Source: Coemansia sp. RSA 922
Lineage: Eukaryota; Kickxellomycota; Kickxellomycetes; Kickxellales; Kickxellaceae
DNA: 64,000 bases
Assembly: GCA_027577415.1 (NCBI GenBank)
Contig: JANBQS010000001.1
Location: 1-64,000 of the forward strand
Direction: 5' to 3'
The stretch's first letter is position 1, and every line of letters begins with the position of its first letter. Of this stretch, positions 52,301 to 62,800 are shown one piece after another. A program made the position numbers and the translations under genes. Under the pieces are notes generated by a model that saw only the letters and a list, made by a program, of their open reading frames with translations, ran no database searches and was not told the DNA's origin.

Positions 52301-54940
52301 GTCGAATACCAGTGTCGGATGACGGGTCAGATCCTCGCATGGAGCTGTCAAGCGATCCGGCTTAGTGCCCTGCAAGGTGTCAACATCATGCAAGGGGCGA
52401 TCACCGTATGCGCTGTTCGCGCTACCACCGGCATAAATTGATCCGCATTTGTCAGAAACATGCTTGCTTGGTGCCAAATCCACTGTCGCCTGGATCCGCT
52501 TAGAAAGGTCTTCCGACTGCTTTTGGCGCCTATCCGCAATCAACTGTGTAGGCGATTCGGCCATCACGCGAAGTTTGCTAGCCGCAGCATCCGCGCTAGC
52601 ACCCTCGTGCACTCTGGTCAACTCGCCCAGCTCCAGCAAGCTGCATCCAGGTCGGCCGCCTGCGAGTGTGGCTGGAGTGCAGACGGCAGTTGTGTTGGCT
52701 GTGGATCCGGCCGACTTGCTGCTGCTGCTGCCATCACAGCTGCCGCTGATTGGCGTCTGTGAAAGTGGTTGGATACTGGCACACAGCGGGGGCGTAGCTG
52801 AGCTGAGTGACAGCGACGAGACTGCCATATCGAGAGGCGTGAGCGGGAGCGGGTTGCTTGGAGGGTTGCACACGAGCAGCGCGTGCCGACTATAGTCTGT
52901 TATCGCTACGCGCCCAGCGCTAGCTTGCTCTGTCGGCGATACGTATTCTGCGGTGTTGGAAGCAGGGCCGCCTGGTGGTACCTGCGTTGATGCACTGCCT
53001 GTTAGACCGCTGGAACTACCACCACTGCAGAGTGGACCCGGCGGCGATGCGGTGTCAAGTGTAGGAAATGCAGAGACAGAGCGAGAGAAGAAAGAAGCAG
53101 AGGACGACGACTGGCGCGAAACAAGTGAGGAATAATGACGTGCGAGGAAAGTTCTCTGGCAACCCTGTTGACAAGACGAAGAAGAGAAAGAAACACCAGC
53201 AGCAGCAGCCTCCTCCGTAGTGGCATCTGGCCTAGCGCCCGACGAGGGCGGGGCTGCGGCGTAGCTGCCGCGGGGGGCGCTGGTCGATTGAGCGATATCG
53301 AATTGAGCTGCGCTGCTTGACCTTGCTAAAGCAGACTTTGGCAGCTCTCTGCCACTGTCGCCTCCCCTGCAATTATCGTCAAAAGCGACACCTGCCTGAT
53401 TGTGTCCTCCAGACCCACTCATCTCGCGTGTCACAGCTGCTGCTGGCAGTTCCCCAACGACGCAGCGTCCACTGCTGCTTACCGACATGTTGGCATCGGG
53501 GCAGGCACTGTCGCCACGCAGGCCGAGTGGCACCAAATTATACTCTGCGTCCGCATAGAGAGCCTCGTAAAAATCGCTGCCGCCGCTGCTCCTGGCAGAC
53601 ATCACAGCACTGGAGAGACGAGGGCTGCCGTCGGTTGAGCCACTCATGTCCACAAAATGCAATTGTTCGCTAGATGCCGCAAGCCACTCGTTGCGGGGGC
53701 TGGCATCGGTGAATTGCGCGCTACATTCAGAGAGCCGCTGGTTGCCGCTCAGCTCACTAGAGGTTCTGAAGGAGGCGCCGCGGCCATTGAATCGGGAATC
53801 AGATCGGCCAGTGGTACATGCAATCATCAACACAGAAGCATGGTCGCTGTCACTGTCGCTCAGGTCGGCGTCTTCGATGCTGTCCGAGAAGCTCCCAAGC
53901 CTGCTTGTGGGGGCCGCTGCATATGAGCCTATCGTAGGCTGCTGGGCGTAGCTATGTGGCGCGGGAACTGGAACCGACGACAAGCCTGGAGAATGCACGT
54001 TACATGAGCCAGTGCTAGGGGTGGCTAGTCGTCTCGCACCATCCCCGTTATTACCAATAGTGCCGCATCCGTAAGAAGTGCGAGCTGGTACATAATCAGT
54101 ACTGCCATTGTCGCTTGTACGAGTGGCGCTTGGTCCGCGGTTGCTAGATTCATGGCTGCTACTAATGCTAGTACTGCTTCTGTTGCTGTGCGTGCCGCCA
54201 TTCCGCCTGTAGCCTGACTGGTATAGCTGCGACGAGCTGCTGCTGCCAGCGTGAAAGCTGTTCACCGGCGCAAATAGACTGCTGCCAGCTCTGCTGCTGC
54301 CGCCATACCCATATGCCAAGCTTGACGAGGCATTGGCAGGGCTGACTGTTGCTAGACTGCCGCTCCTCCACCTCGACTGCCTTTGCGTCTGCGCGGTCGA
54401 CGACTGCTGAGCGTCAAGTCGCCGCAAGGTCTCCTGCCTGTCCTTGCCCGGCAGCAACACAGTACCACTGCTGCGATTAGGCCGATACCACGTCGTGTTG
54501 GCTGGCGTTGGAATCGGCGAGCCAGAGTCTGCACAGGCATCGATCTCCGACGATAAGCGTGATCTCGCTAGCTCCGGCTCACGCGAGCCGCTACCGCTCA
54601 GGCGCTGTTGCCACGCCAGAGTCAGGCTGCCATGTCGCTTGTACTGGTTCCTCTTGCGACGTTCAAGGCGCGAATCAACTGCAGAGCTGCTGTCTCCGTC
54701 TCCCATTTCACCGTCGACTGATACTGCTCCATCGACGGAATCACGAGGGCGAGGAAAGGCCTGGAGTGCAACTGACGTGATAGGCGCTGTCTGAAAATGA
54801 GACACGTCGCCAGCACACTTGATAGATCCAGCTCCCTCGCCTATTGACAGCCGAGTGGGGGTTGTCGGATTGCTTTGCAGCGCTGCTGGTATAAACAAAA
54901 GACCTCCATCGTCTGAATCGCTTGACATCGTATTGACCAT
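46332..54940 (-). CDS. Very large Ras guanine-nucleotide exchange factor
   Basis: Two exons, 54940-52156 and 50620-46332, joined over a 1535 bp intron (donor GTAAGT, acceptor GTAG, phase 1; the join reads RRN-E-CRTSEEF). About 2357 aa. Exon 1 is almost all Ser-rich disordered sequence. Exon 2 has a RasGEF-N motif (~residues 1270-1410; SIKYMSLRLLVNRL, DFLNSYRFFAHPIDVMRLII), split by an acidic insertion, and a RasGEF catalytic domain (~1720-2255; LVGIDPATFAEQLTLLEHEL, FEIVIALDISAVRRL, PLVPFVAVHMTDLLHADE, RLITSMFRELHLAQ). A ~170-residue Ser/Gly-rich stretch interrupts the catalytic domain. RasGEFs load Ras/Rsr1 with GTP at the plasma membrane. Reading exon 2 from its own upstream ATG would wrongly add a hydrophobic leader from the intron. 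Confidence 0.85.
50621..52155 (-). other. 1535 bp intron of the RasGEF gene
   Basis: Donor GTAAGT (52155-52150) and acceptor GTAG before 50620. Contains random short open frames but no exon I can recognise. A small unseen exon that preserves phase cannot be excluded. Confidence 0.65.
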
Positions 54941-54970
54941 TGGCACTTGTTGCGGTTTTTTCTGTCTACC

Positions 54971-55084
54971 GTGGGAGGGTAGATAAATACCGATTAGTAT
55001 AATGGAAATATGAGTAGAGTTAGTCTTTGTGCAAATATAAAAAGAGAGAAGAGCAACTAGCAGACAGTTGCCTATCAGCTTACC
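54971..55084 (-). other. Possible 5'-UTR intron of the RasGEF gene
   Basis: On the minus strand a GTAAGC donor near 55084, a perfect TACTAAT branch-point near 54997, and acceptor-like GTAGACAG near 54965-54971, just before the RasGEF ATG. The upstream exon would be noncoding because its in-frame reading hits stops. Confidence 0.35.
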
Positions 55085-56199
55085 AGTATTTGTCAGGCAA
55101 TATCGTCACAGTTGTTACTCAACAAGCTCCCTAGACGGCGACGCTAGTTATATTATGCAGCGAATATACGCGTTCAGAGCGATACCTTGGGACGTAGATA
55201 CTCGAATCAAGAAGACAAAACTAAATAGAGCAAGGGCAATAAGACAAAATGTGCGCAAAAGTACAGCAAGAATCGAAAGAAAAAATGAGAGAGATAAAGT
55301 TCTAGTAAAGAACCTTGTTTCTCTCTTTCGTACTCGGCTGTCAACAGCAGTAGACTGTCTAAATTATTTGTCGCGGTGGTTGTTACGGCGAATGAAGAGC
55401 TCCTCTAAACAATAAAAAAATAGCAGGGAACTACATGTATTGCAGACCAAGGGGAGGGCGGTCTTGCTTGCACAACGTTTTTTACCTGATGGTCCCTCCC
55501 TCTCTTCCCCCATCTGGCCTCCCTTCCAATACTTAAATGACATAGGACACTAGCAGCTACATATTGCCTTGTTAGTTTTGTCGATACAATAGCGACATTA
55601 ACTTGCGACAATAAACTCTAATGCATATCGGTTACTGCTTGGTGAAGGTATTGCATTATGATTTGAGAATCCAGGGCACATTCGGTCCTTTTGTGCACGT
55701 ATGTGTACTACTACCTCACCATGTGCACAATACTTTGTCGCAACGACAAGGCCGTTCCCTCCCCAACATCCCTCTTAATTAGCCGGCACACTAGACAATT
55801 AGAGGCCGAGCGCAAGTGGTTAATAGTTCTATTATAGCATCTGGCATTTCAAACTTTGCCAATATATGCCAAAATAAAAAACGTTGAAAAATATATTTCG
55901 CTCTGCTTTTACATGTGGAAGCAAGTCAAATATGAAATAAAAAAAGTACACAAAGGCCAAAATAGAAACAGGTGGTTTGAAATTAAGTGGTGAGAGTTGT
56001 TCGGAGAACATGGCAGTAATTATCGGCAGACCACAAAGGCTGGATACAATTAGCTCTCATCGTAGTCGTAAAATGAGACAGCAACATCGTCCGCCCGATA
56101 AACCCAAGAGGTATGATGAGATAGATAGTCGCTGAAGATCAGGGGAGATAAAGTTTTTGGTAGAACCAATGAACCAAGCAAAAGCCCGACTGTGGGGCT
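55085..56199. other. Intergenic region RasGEF / kinase
   Basis: About 1.1 kb. An 86-codon Lys/Arg-rich frame (55155-55415, plus) starts with ATG but looks like purine-rich sequence rather than a gene. The rest, including AT-rich 55850-55980 downstream of the kinase, shows no coding signal. Confidence 0.4.
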
Positions 56200-59100
56200 C
56201 TAAAGCTCCATGGCAAACATGTCGTCGCTCTGCTGATTCCGGTCCTCGTCGATCGACCATGAGAGCTCGTCGCTCAGGGCATCGTCGTCGTCGTCGTTGT
56301 TGGTGTTATAGTGGAGATGGTTGTTGGTCTGGCGGCTGATCGACGCAGCGCCAAGTTTCGACGCCAGGCTAGGGATCGGGAGTTCTTCGACGTCGTCAGC
56401 CCACGAAAAGCTCGTATGTGCATCGCTGTCCAGCAGCGACTGATTGCCCAACTTCTTGATAGGGGCCGGAAGACTGTGCATAGCAGCCGGCTTCATGTTG
56501 GACGGTCTGGCCATCGACTGAGGCAGCGCAATGGCAGTGACCTTCAAGGGCTGGCGGAAGGCAGGATTCCCAGGGCGGCGGCTATCAGAGTTGTTGTTGC
56601 TGTTGTAGTCGTGGCGAGGGTGGGAGGAGTGGTGATGAACCGTGTGCAAATGGTTGCTGAAGCGTACACTGCGCGCACTGCGCGGATTAGCAGCCGCAGA
56701 GGTGGGAGCTGAGGATTTAACGCTGGCGCTGCCAATCCGGTGTGACCAGCGGCTAGCGTCAGCCTCGTCATCTGCTTCCACATCATCGGCGTAGTTGGCA
56801 GCAGCAGCAGTGCGCTTGGATCTAGCGGGAGTAGCGGCAGCAGAGCCATTTAGTGGCGGGGTGTGCACGGCTGACCCTGCGTCGGAAACAGGCATCATAC
56901 GCGGGCTGTAGTACTCGACCGAGGAAGTAACCAGTGTAGCTGTTAGCGAGCTGTCAGCCGACGTGTTTGCCGCATCGGGGCGCACACCGCGAGCCAGTGG
57001 CACCACAGATGGAACTGGGAGGCGAGCATCGCCGAAGCGCGCGCGGCTCGACGACTGGCCCACCACAGCACCCTTGGAGCTGATTGGCGAGCGAAGCGTA
57101 GTGCTGCCCGTGTTGACGTTGCTCTCCTCTTCGCTAAAGTGGCCAAGGATGTCGAACCCGTCAGAGTACAGCGAGCTCTCAGAGCTACTACTGCTAATGG
57201 CGGGAACGGCTACGGCAACATGCAATGGACGCTTGGGTACGACGGCTGACGTTGCACTGGCGTGGAGTCTGCTGCTCGTCGCTGGCAGACTCTTGGCACC
57301 AGCCGACAAGACGGGCAGGCGCTGCGAGTCGTCAAACGATAGCGGCTCTGAAAAGTCCATGTCCTCCTCCGAGTCGTACATGTGCGCACCGGCTTTAGGG
57401 ATACCAAAGCCAAGGGAGCTGGCAATAGCGTGCTTGGGGAACTTGCTGGCCATGGTCGAGGCGGCGACAGTGTATTCGGGCACACTTGCCAGTCCGCCGT
57501 TGGATAAACCCGCAGCTTCGTCTTCGTCCTCGACTTCAGACACGTTCTCAAGCTGGTTCCATGGCTCAGTGTCGCCATCATCGTCATAATACTCGCGGGC
57601 ATCAGCGTGCATAATGTCCTCGCCGTCATCCTGCTTGCCCTGGCCTAGGCCATTCTTGGGTAAGCAGAGCATCGACGACTGCAAAATAGCCGCGGCAGCC
57701 TTGGCGGCCGTGTGGTTGAACTCGCGGGGCATCATCTTGCGCGCTGCGGCAGCTTGGGTAGCAGGGATGATCTGGCTGAAGACCAGTGCTGGTACCGACG
57801 TAGACAAGTTGTGCTTGGCGGTAGCACCGGACAGTTTGTACTGGTTGATGGCAGTGAATCGCTTGGCATGTGGGGGCTTCGCCTTGGTAGGCGAGGAAGC
57901 AGCGGTGGCCGAGTCGAGCGCTAGAGCTGTAGTGGCCAACACAGGCTGTGGGACGTGTTGCAAGCGAGGCATGGCATGAGGAATGCCGTTGGACGGTGGC
58001 GACCACTTCTTGCTGCCAACGCCCCCAGTGAGTGACTTGCCATAGCTGCCCACAAAGGAGCCAGCGGTGGCAGCACCAGCAGCGTTGATTGGGCGGCGGT
58101 TGGGGGCAGCATTCTTGGAGCGAGAGGCAAAGGCACTTGGCGGCTTGGGCGCGTTGAAGGGGTAGTCCAAGTCCTGCACCCACTGCTTGAGCTCGAGGAC
58201 GTTGCAGCGGCCGCTCTCGGGAGAGAATATGCGAGTAACCAAAAAGTCGGCGACCTCGCGTGGCAGCTTGGGGAACTGGTTGGAGAGGAACCCAGCGCCC
58301 TCACGCAAAAAGCGGCAGAACTTGAAGCACGACGCGCGGGAGGGATCAGTCCAGGGCGACTGCGCAAATAGCAAGTTGAGGAACAGCACGCCCAATGCCC
58401 AGACATCCGACAGACGTGGCGAGTAGTCCTCACGAGGGCCGTAGACAGTCGGGTCGTTGGGGTTCAGCCCGCCGTTGCGGTTCTCATAGCTCATGTAGGG
58501 CTTGCTGCCACACTCAAAGTCCGTCGACAGCGACTCGCGCGTCGCCAGACCAAAGTCGGTAAGCTTGAGGTTGCCGTCCGCACCCAGGATAAAGTTCTCG
58601 GGCTTGAGGTCACGGTGGTACGCCTTGAGCGCGTGGATGTGAGCGACGGCATCAATCATCTGTTCAAACAAGCGAGTGGCCTCTACGAAACGGCGCTCCT
58701 CTTGGTTGGCGTTGAACGCAGGGTGCTGCGTGATGTAGTCGTACAGATCAGGGCCTGACACGCGTTCCATGACTAGGAAGAGCCAGTCGCGAGTCTCAAA
58801 GTGAGCAAATAGGGTGACAATATGAGGGTGAGGGCAGACGGAGCCGTGGATCTCTAGCTCCGTGCGCTGCAAGGCAAGCTGGCGCGAGGTGAGGCCCAGC
58901 TTGGACAGGCACTTGAGCGCATACTTGGCTCCATCGTGGCTGCAGCGGGCCAGATACACCACGGCGTACGATCCCTCGCCAAGGACGCTGAGCAGCCGGT
59001 ACTGCTTGCCAGTCGTCGGGTCGGCGATGTCAGAGCCAAGTGCAAACGGCAGGCTGTCTGGGTCGACGTAGCCGGGGGTCTTCATCGAGTCTGCGGGCGA

Positions 59101-59841
59101 CAGCGGGTGCGGGGTGCGCTGCTGAGGAATGTCAAAGTGGGGTGTATCGGCAGTGTTTTGCATCTTGTGCTTGTTGAGGGCCAGCGAAAGTCCAGAGAGC
59201 AGAGGAGAGGCGTTGCCGCCCTGGTAGGTAGACGACATAAGCGTAGCGACTTCGCGAGAGCCAGGCGAGGGCTTGCCGGTGTTGATGCTCAGGTGCGCGT
59301 TGGGCAGGGCGTTAGCTGTGGCTGCGGCGTTTGCGGCATTGGCAGTCGCGCGCCATTGCTTGTTGAGGTCACTGGCATTGGGAACGCGGCGGGTCGAGCG
59401 TCCGTTGTTGCCATTACCGGTTCCGATACTGCCAGGCTGCACAGCTGGCTCCTGAGCGGGCTTCTGCTGGTGCTGGTTGTAGTGGTTGTGGTAGTTTTGC
59501 CAGTGGGGAGCGGCAAAGGCCGGGTTGACGTTGCGGTGGCTGCCATGCGAGCCCTGCTGGCCAAGGGAATGGTCGCGGCCCTCGGTGACATCTTGCTTAT
59601 GGCTGGAGCCAGGGGCGGCAAAGCTCTTGGGGAACGGGTGGTGGAAGAGCTCAGCGCTGTTGCCAGAGTGGACATCCTTTGCGGAAGCGGCCGGTGGACC
59701 CGCCGTGAAGGATGCAAATGAAGTGTTTCCAAACCTGAGCTTGGAGTGTGCGGCAGAAACGGAGGCCGGCGGAACGGTAACAACAGAGGACGACCCGGCG
59801 GCCGATCCCGCCTGTTGGTGTTGTTGCTGGTAGGCAAGCAT
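56200..59841 (-). CDS. Serine/threonine kinase of the Ran1/Ksp1 type
   Basis: 1213 aa, one exon. The kinase domain spans ~residues 278-565: glycine loop LGEGSYAVVYLA, VAIK-lysine YALKCL, catalytic HRDLKPENF, DFGLA, then the activation segment ending CGSKPYMSYE, DVWALGVLFLNLL in subdomain IX. The HRDLKPENFILG.DGNLKLTDFG pattern and short activation loop resemble Ran1/Pat1, Ksp1 and Sks1/Vhs1 kinases, which act in nutrient and meiotic control. The usual APE triplet reads SYE here. The N-terminal ~275 residues are Gln/Asn/His/Ser-rich and the C-terminal ~650 residues are Ala/Ser-rich with acidic patches; both probably disordered. Plus-strand frames over it are shadows. Confidence 0.9.
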   Translation of the reverse strand: MLAYQQQHQQAGSAAGSSSVVTVPPASVSAAHSKLRFGNTSFASFTAGPPAASAKDVHSGNSAELFHHPFPKSFAAPGSSHKQDVTEGRDHSLGQQGSHGSHRNVNPAFAAPHWQNYHNHYNQHQQKPAQEPAVQPGSIGTGNGNNGRSTRRVPNASDLNKQWRATANAANAAATANALPNAHLSINTGKPSPGSREVATLMSSTYQGGNASPLLSGLSLALNKHKMQNTADTPHFDIPQQRTPHPLSPADSMKTPGYVDPDSLPFALGSDIADPTTGKQYRLLSVLGEGSYAVVYLARCSHDGAKYALKCLSKLGLTSRQLALQRTELEIHGSVCPHPHIVTLFAHFETRDWLFLVMERVSGPDLYDYITQHPAFNANQEERRFVEATRLFEQMIDAVAHIHALKAYHRDLKPENFILGADGNLKLTDFGLATRESLSTDFECGSKPYMSYENRNGGLNPNDPTVYGPREDYSPRLSDVWALGVLFLNLLFAQSPWTDPSRASCFKFCRFLREGAGFLSNQFPKLPREVADFLVTRIFSPESGRCNVLELKQWVQDLDYPFNAPKPPSAFASRSKNAAPNRRPINAAGAATAGSFVGSYGKSLTGGVGSKKWSPPSNGIPHAMPRLQHVPQPVLATTALALDSATAASSPTKAKPPHAKRFTAINQYKLSGATAKHNLSTSVPALVFSQIIPATQAAAARKMMPREFNHTAAKAAAAILQSSMLCLPKNGLGQGKQDDGEDIMHADAREYYDDDGDTEPWNQLENVSEVEDEDEAAGLSNGGLASVPEYTVAASTMASKFPKHAIASSLGFGIPKAGAHMYDSEEDMDFSEPLSFDDSQRLPVLSAGAKSLPATSSRLHASATSAVVPKRPLHVAVAVPAISSSSSESSLYSDGFDILGHFSEEESNVNTGSTTLRSPISSKGAVVGQSSSRARFGDARLPVPSVVPLARGVRPDAANTSADSSLTATLVTSSVEYYSPRMMPVSDAGSAVHTPPLNGSAAATPARSKRTAAAANYADDVEADDEADASRWSHRIGSASVKSSAPTSAAANPRSARSVRFSNHLHTVHHHSSHPRHDYNSNNNSDSRRPGNPAFRQPLKVTAIALPQSMARPSNMKPAAMHSLPAPIKKLGNQSLLDSDAHTSFSWADDVEELPIPSLASKLGAASISRQTNNHLHYNTNNDDDDDALSDELSWSIDEDRNQQSDDMFAMEL

Positions 59842-62800
59842 CGAGCTGGTTCCTAGTTCCTAGTTGGCCCGCGGTTCTACAGGGCGGTGTTGGTGGCAAA
59901 ATAAATAGTAGCCTCCGTTGTCGCAGAGCTAACTGACATACAAAAAATAATTAGTAAAAAAAATACACATTGAGAAGCAAAAGAGGAGAGAGAGGAGGCA
60001 GAGAGAATATAAAAGGAAGGTCAGCACACTGCGCGGCTTCCAAGGGGCATTTTCCTTTTTAAAAAGAGGGATGTCAGTGATTGGCATTGCCAAAAGCAAA
60101 GGGGCGTAAGAAAGGTCTCGCCAGTGGACAACTTCGTCTTTGCATAATACTTTGCGCGTAAGCAAGTGTGTGCCTGGGCCCAACTCGCCAGGGGATTGGA
60201 TGAGCTCCCCCCCCCCCAAGCGATACAAGGTCCAGACGATGGCGTGTGCCAAACTTGCAGATCAGGAGACAAGTGCAGACATTGATGATTCACTTTTGGT
60301 AACAGGTGGGTGATGCTTAGGAGTGCGCACGGACCATGTGGCCAGAAAAAAGCTCCGTAGAGCATGAAAACTGTGAGATGAATCACAGACGCCACAGGTA
60401 TACAACGAAAGAGGCGCAGCAAGCAGTGGATGAGGGGATTAGGAAAGTCGAGCGTGCATATGCAGGCCGGCGCCATTACAAGTTACACATGCCGAGATCA
60501 AGCAACTGCCGCCCGCAGTAGACGCAGCAAGATCCGAACCAGAAGAAAAATAAGGGAGAAGTGGCTTACAGTAGAGTCAGCACGCCAGGTACACACCGAG
60601 CCTATTGAGAGCGTGCTCGTTGAGGCAGGGGGAGTACGTGTAGCAGAACTGAAGAGCAAAGCCCAGAAATTATAGTGGAGGAAAAATGGGGGGTGGTACG
60701 CAAGTCTTGTGGCAAGAGCGGAAAAGGGGAGAGGAGGGAGCAGAGGCGGCTGGCTTTATAGCAGCGTGCTGCTTGCACTTGTGAGGAGAAGGGTGCACGC
60801 GTGCAGTCAACGAGCAAAGCGCTGACATAGCCATCGACAAAGAGCAGCTTGAGGGGGAGGGGAACACGCACCTTATGCTTTGCGCCTTCTAGAAGTGGAA
60901 ATGGCAGGCGATGCCACACAGCAGAGTAGGGCGATGATTAATAAGGTAAAGTATGAGCAAAGGCAGCTCTAACCACAGGCAATCATTCGAGTCGAGCAAG
61001 AACTGAAGGCGTGGCTAGAGAAAGTGTGTGATAGGAGATTGAAATAGGATCGAAAGACAAAGGGACTCTTCATATATCAAGGGCGCGGAGGTGCGTATAT
61101 AAATAAAATACAAGCCAAGGAGCAGAGGACACGGAGAGGTTGCATAAACGGCGGGCGGAAGGCAAGCGCCTGTGCTACAAGTACACTAAAAAAAACTTAC
61201 CACGGTACGACCAAGATCAAATGACGAGCTTTGCGAGCAGCGGGATTGGTAGGTAGTCAGCCGCGAAGAAGAGGCGAGTAAATAAGTACGCTGAGCAGCA
61301 GTGAAGAAAAGAGTTCCTCCTTTTAGGCCACAAACCTTGGACTAATGGTGTAGTCGCCAGGTCACTTGTGCGCAAAAGGCTGTGTCAGTGCGTTTATGAA
61401 GTCGATGCAGGTAAGCAATGCGCGGCGGTAGTGGTGGCGGCGGCAGAGAGGGGGCGGCGAAAAGCGAAATAAAGCTTAACAGCCAAGCAGACGCGCACTA
61501 TAAGGAGCCAGCGAGTATAGTGTGCGCGTGCAACAAGGCAGGCGGGATCGATCGATGGCGCCTGTCCTGAGTTTGGGGGGAGGTGCAAAGCCAAGATTGC
61601 AACTCCCAGAATGCAACTGAGCGGGATATGCGAGAGTAGTGTCGTTGGGCTCAAGACACGGGCTAGAGAGAGAGAGAGAGGATCTGAAAGTCAAAATAAG
61701 TGGAGATAGAGAGAGAGGGTGTCAAAATAGATAGTACAAGGATGCTAGAGCATGCACCAGGCAGAGTTAGATAGAAAAAGATTGGAGAGAGTTGGGGTCT
61801 GAAACGTGGTCAAAGAGCCATATCGATAGGAGGTCCCGGGTATTGCTAGAGCGCGCCAAGAATTCAAAGTGCAGGTTTCTGTGCAGGATTCCGGCGTAGC
61901 TGGCGCTCGAAGCAGTAGAAAATAAAGATAATAATAAAAGTACAAGGCGTGCGTTGCGGACTGGCCCACGACGTAGAGCCCAGGCCCTTGAGAGAGTGAG
62001 AGACGTGCCTGCCGTTAGATAGCGCAGATACGACACAAGCACACGCGCGCGCAAAGGGCGGACTGAGGAGCCGCGGAGAGCGCAAAGCAAGCCCTCGTTA
62101 ACTGAGAGTAAGAGCGGGAGAAAAGAAAAAAAAAAGTCAAAGAGAGCCACGAAAACGAACTACAGAGCAACGGACAGGGGCCGAGTAGAGAGCTGCGCTG
62201 ATGAGCTCTCGGAGATTATCTAATAAAATAGAAGAAAAAATAAATACGGCAAATTAGGGCAAATGAACAGAGGCAAAAAAGGATAAAGAAAGGGTGTGAT
62301 AAATTTATATTATCGATGCCTGGGCTGTCTGGAGGGCGTATAGGAAGGGGGATTAGGATTATAAGCAGACGGCGCTGCGATTGGCCACATCCACTAGGCG
62401 GGGGGAAAAGCCCAGAAAGTGTGTCACCACGGCAAAAGCCCAGTAGCAGTTACCACCCGCCCTTCTCCGGCCCCGCCCAATGCCAGTGTGGACACACACT
62501 CGCCTTCTCCCAGTGCCGAGAAGAGGTGGCGGGCGGGGCCTATAGAGATAATTCCACGCATTTCCAATGTTTCACTGCCCAGCCATTATTGCATCATCCA
62601 GGCCTCTGCCTCGGCCGTGGTCTGGATGAGAATTGCGCCATTAGTAAGGCCTGCTGCGCCAAGGCAGGAGAGGACTCGTCCTTTCACGTTGCAAAGTGTG
62701 AGTTACGGTTGTTTCGGGATACCATCGCACGGCATGTCCGTGCGGGGGGAGACTTACCTTTTCTGGTGGCGACTAAATGAAGGCCTCCACGTTGCTTAAT

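Noticed and set aside
55068..55415. 115-codon Lys/Arg-rich frame
   Set aside because: The first codon is TTG; from the first ATG only 86 codons remain, in purine-rich DNA with no fold or family pattern.
61394..62150. Several Ser/Leu-rich minus-strand frames
   Set aside because: They come from the purine-rich plus strand and overlap one another in different frames with no conserved pattern.
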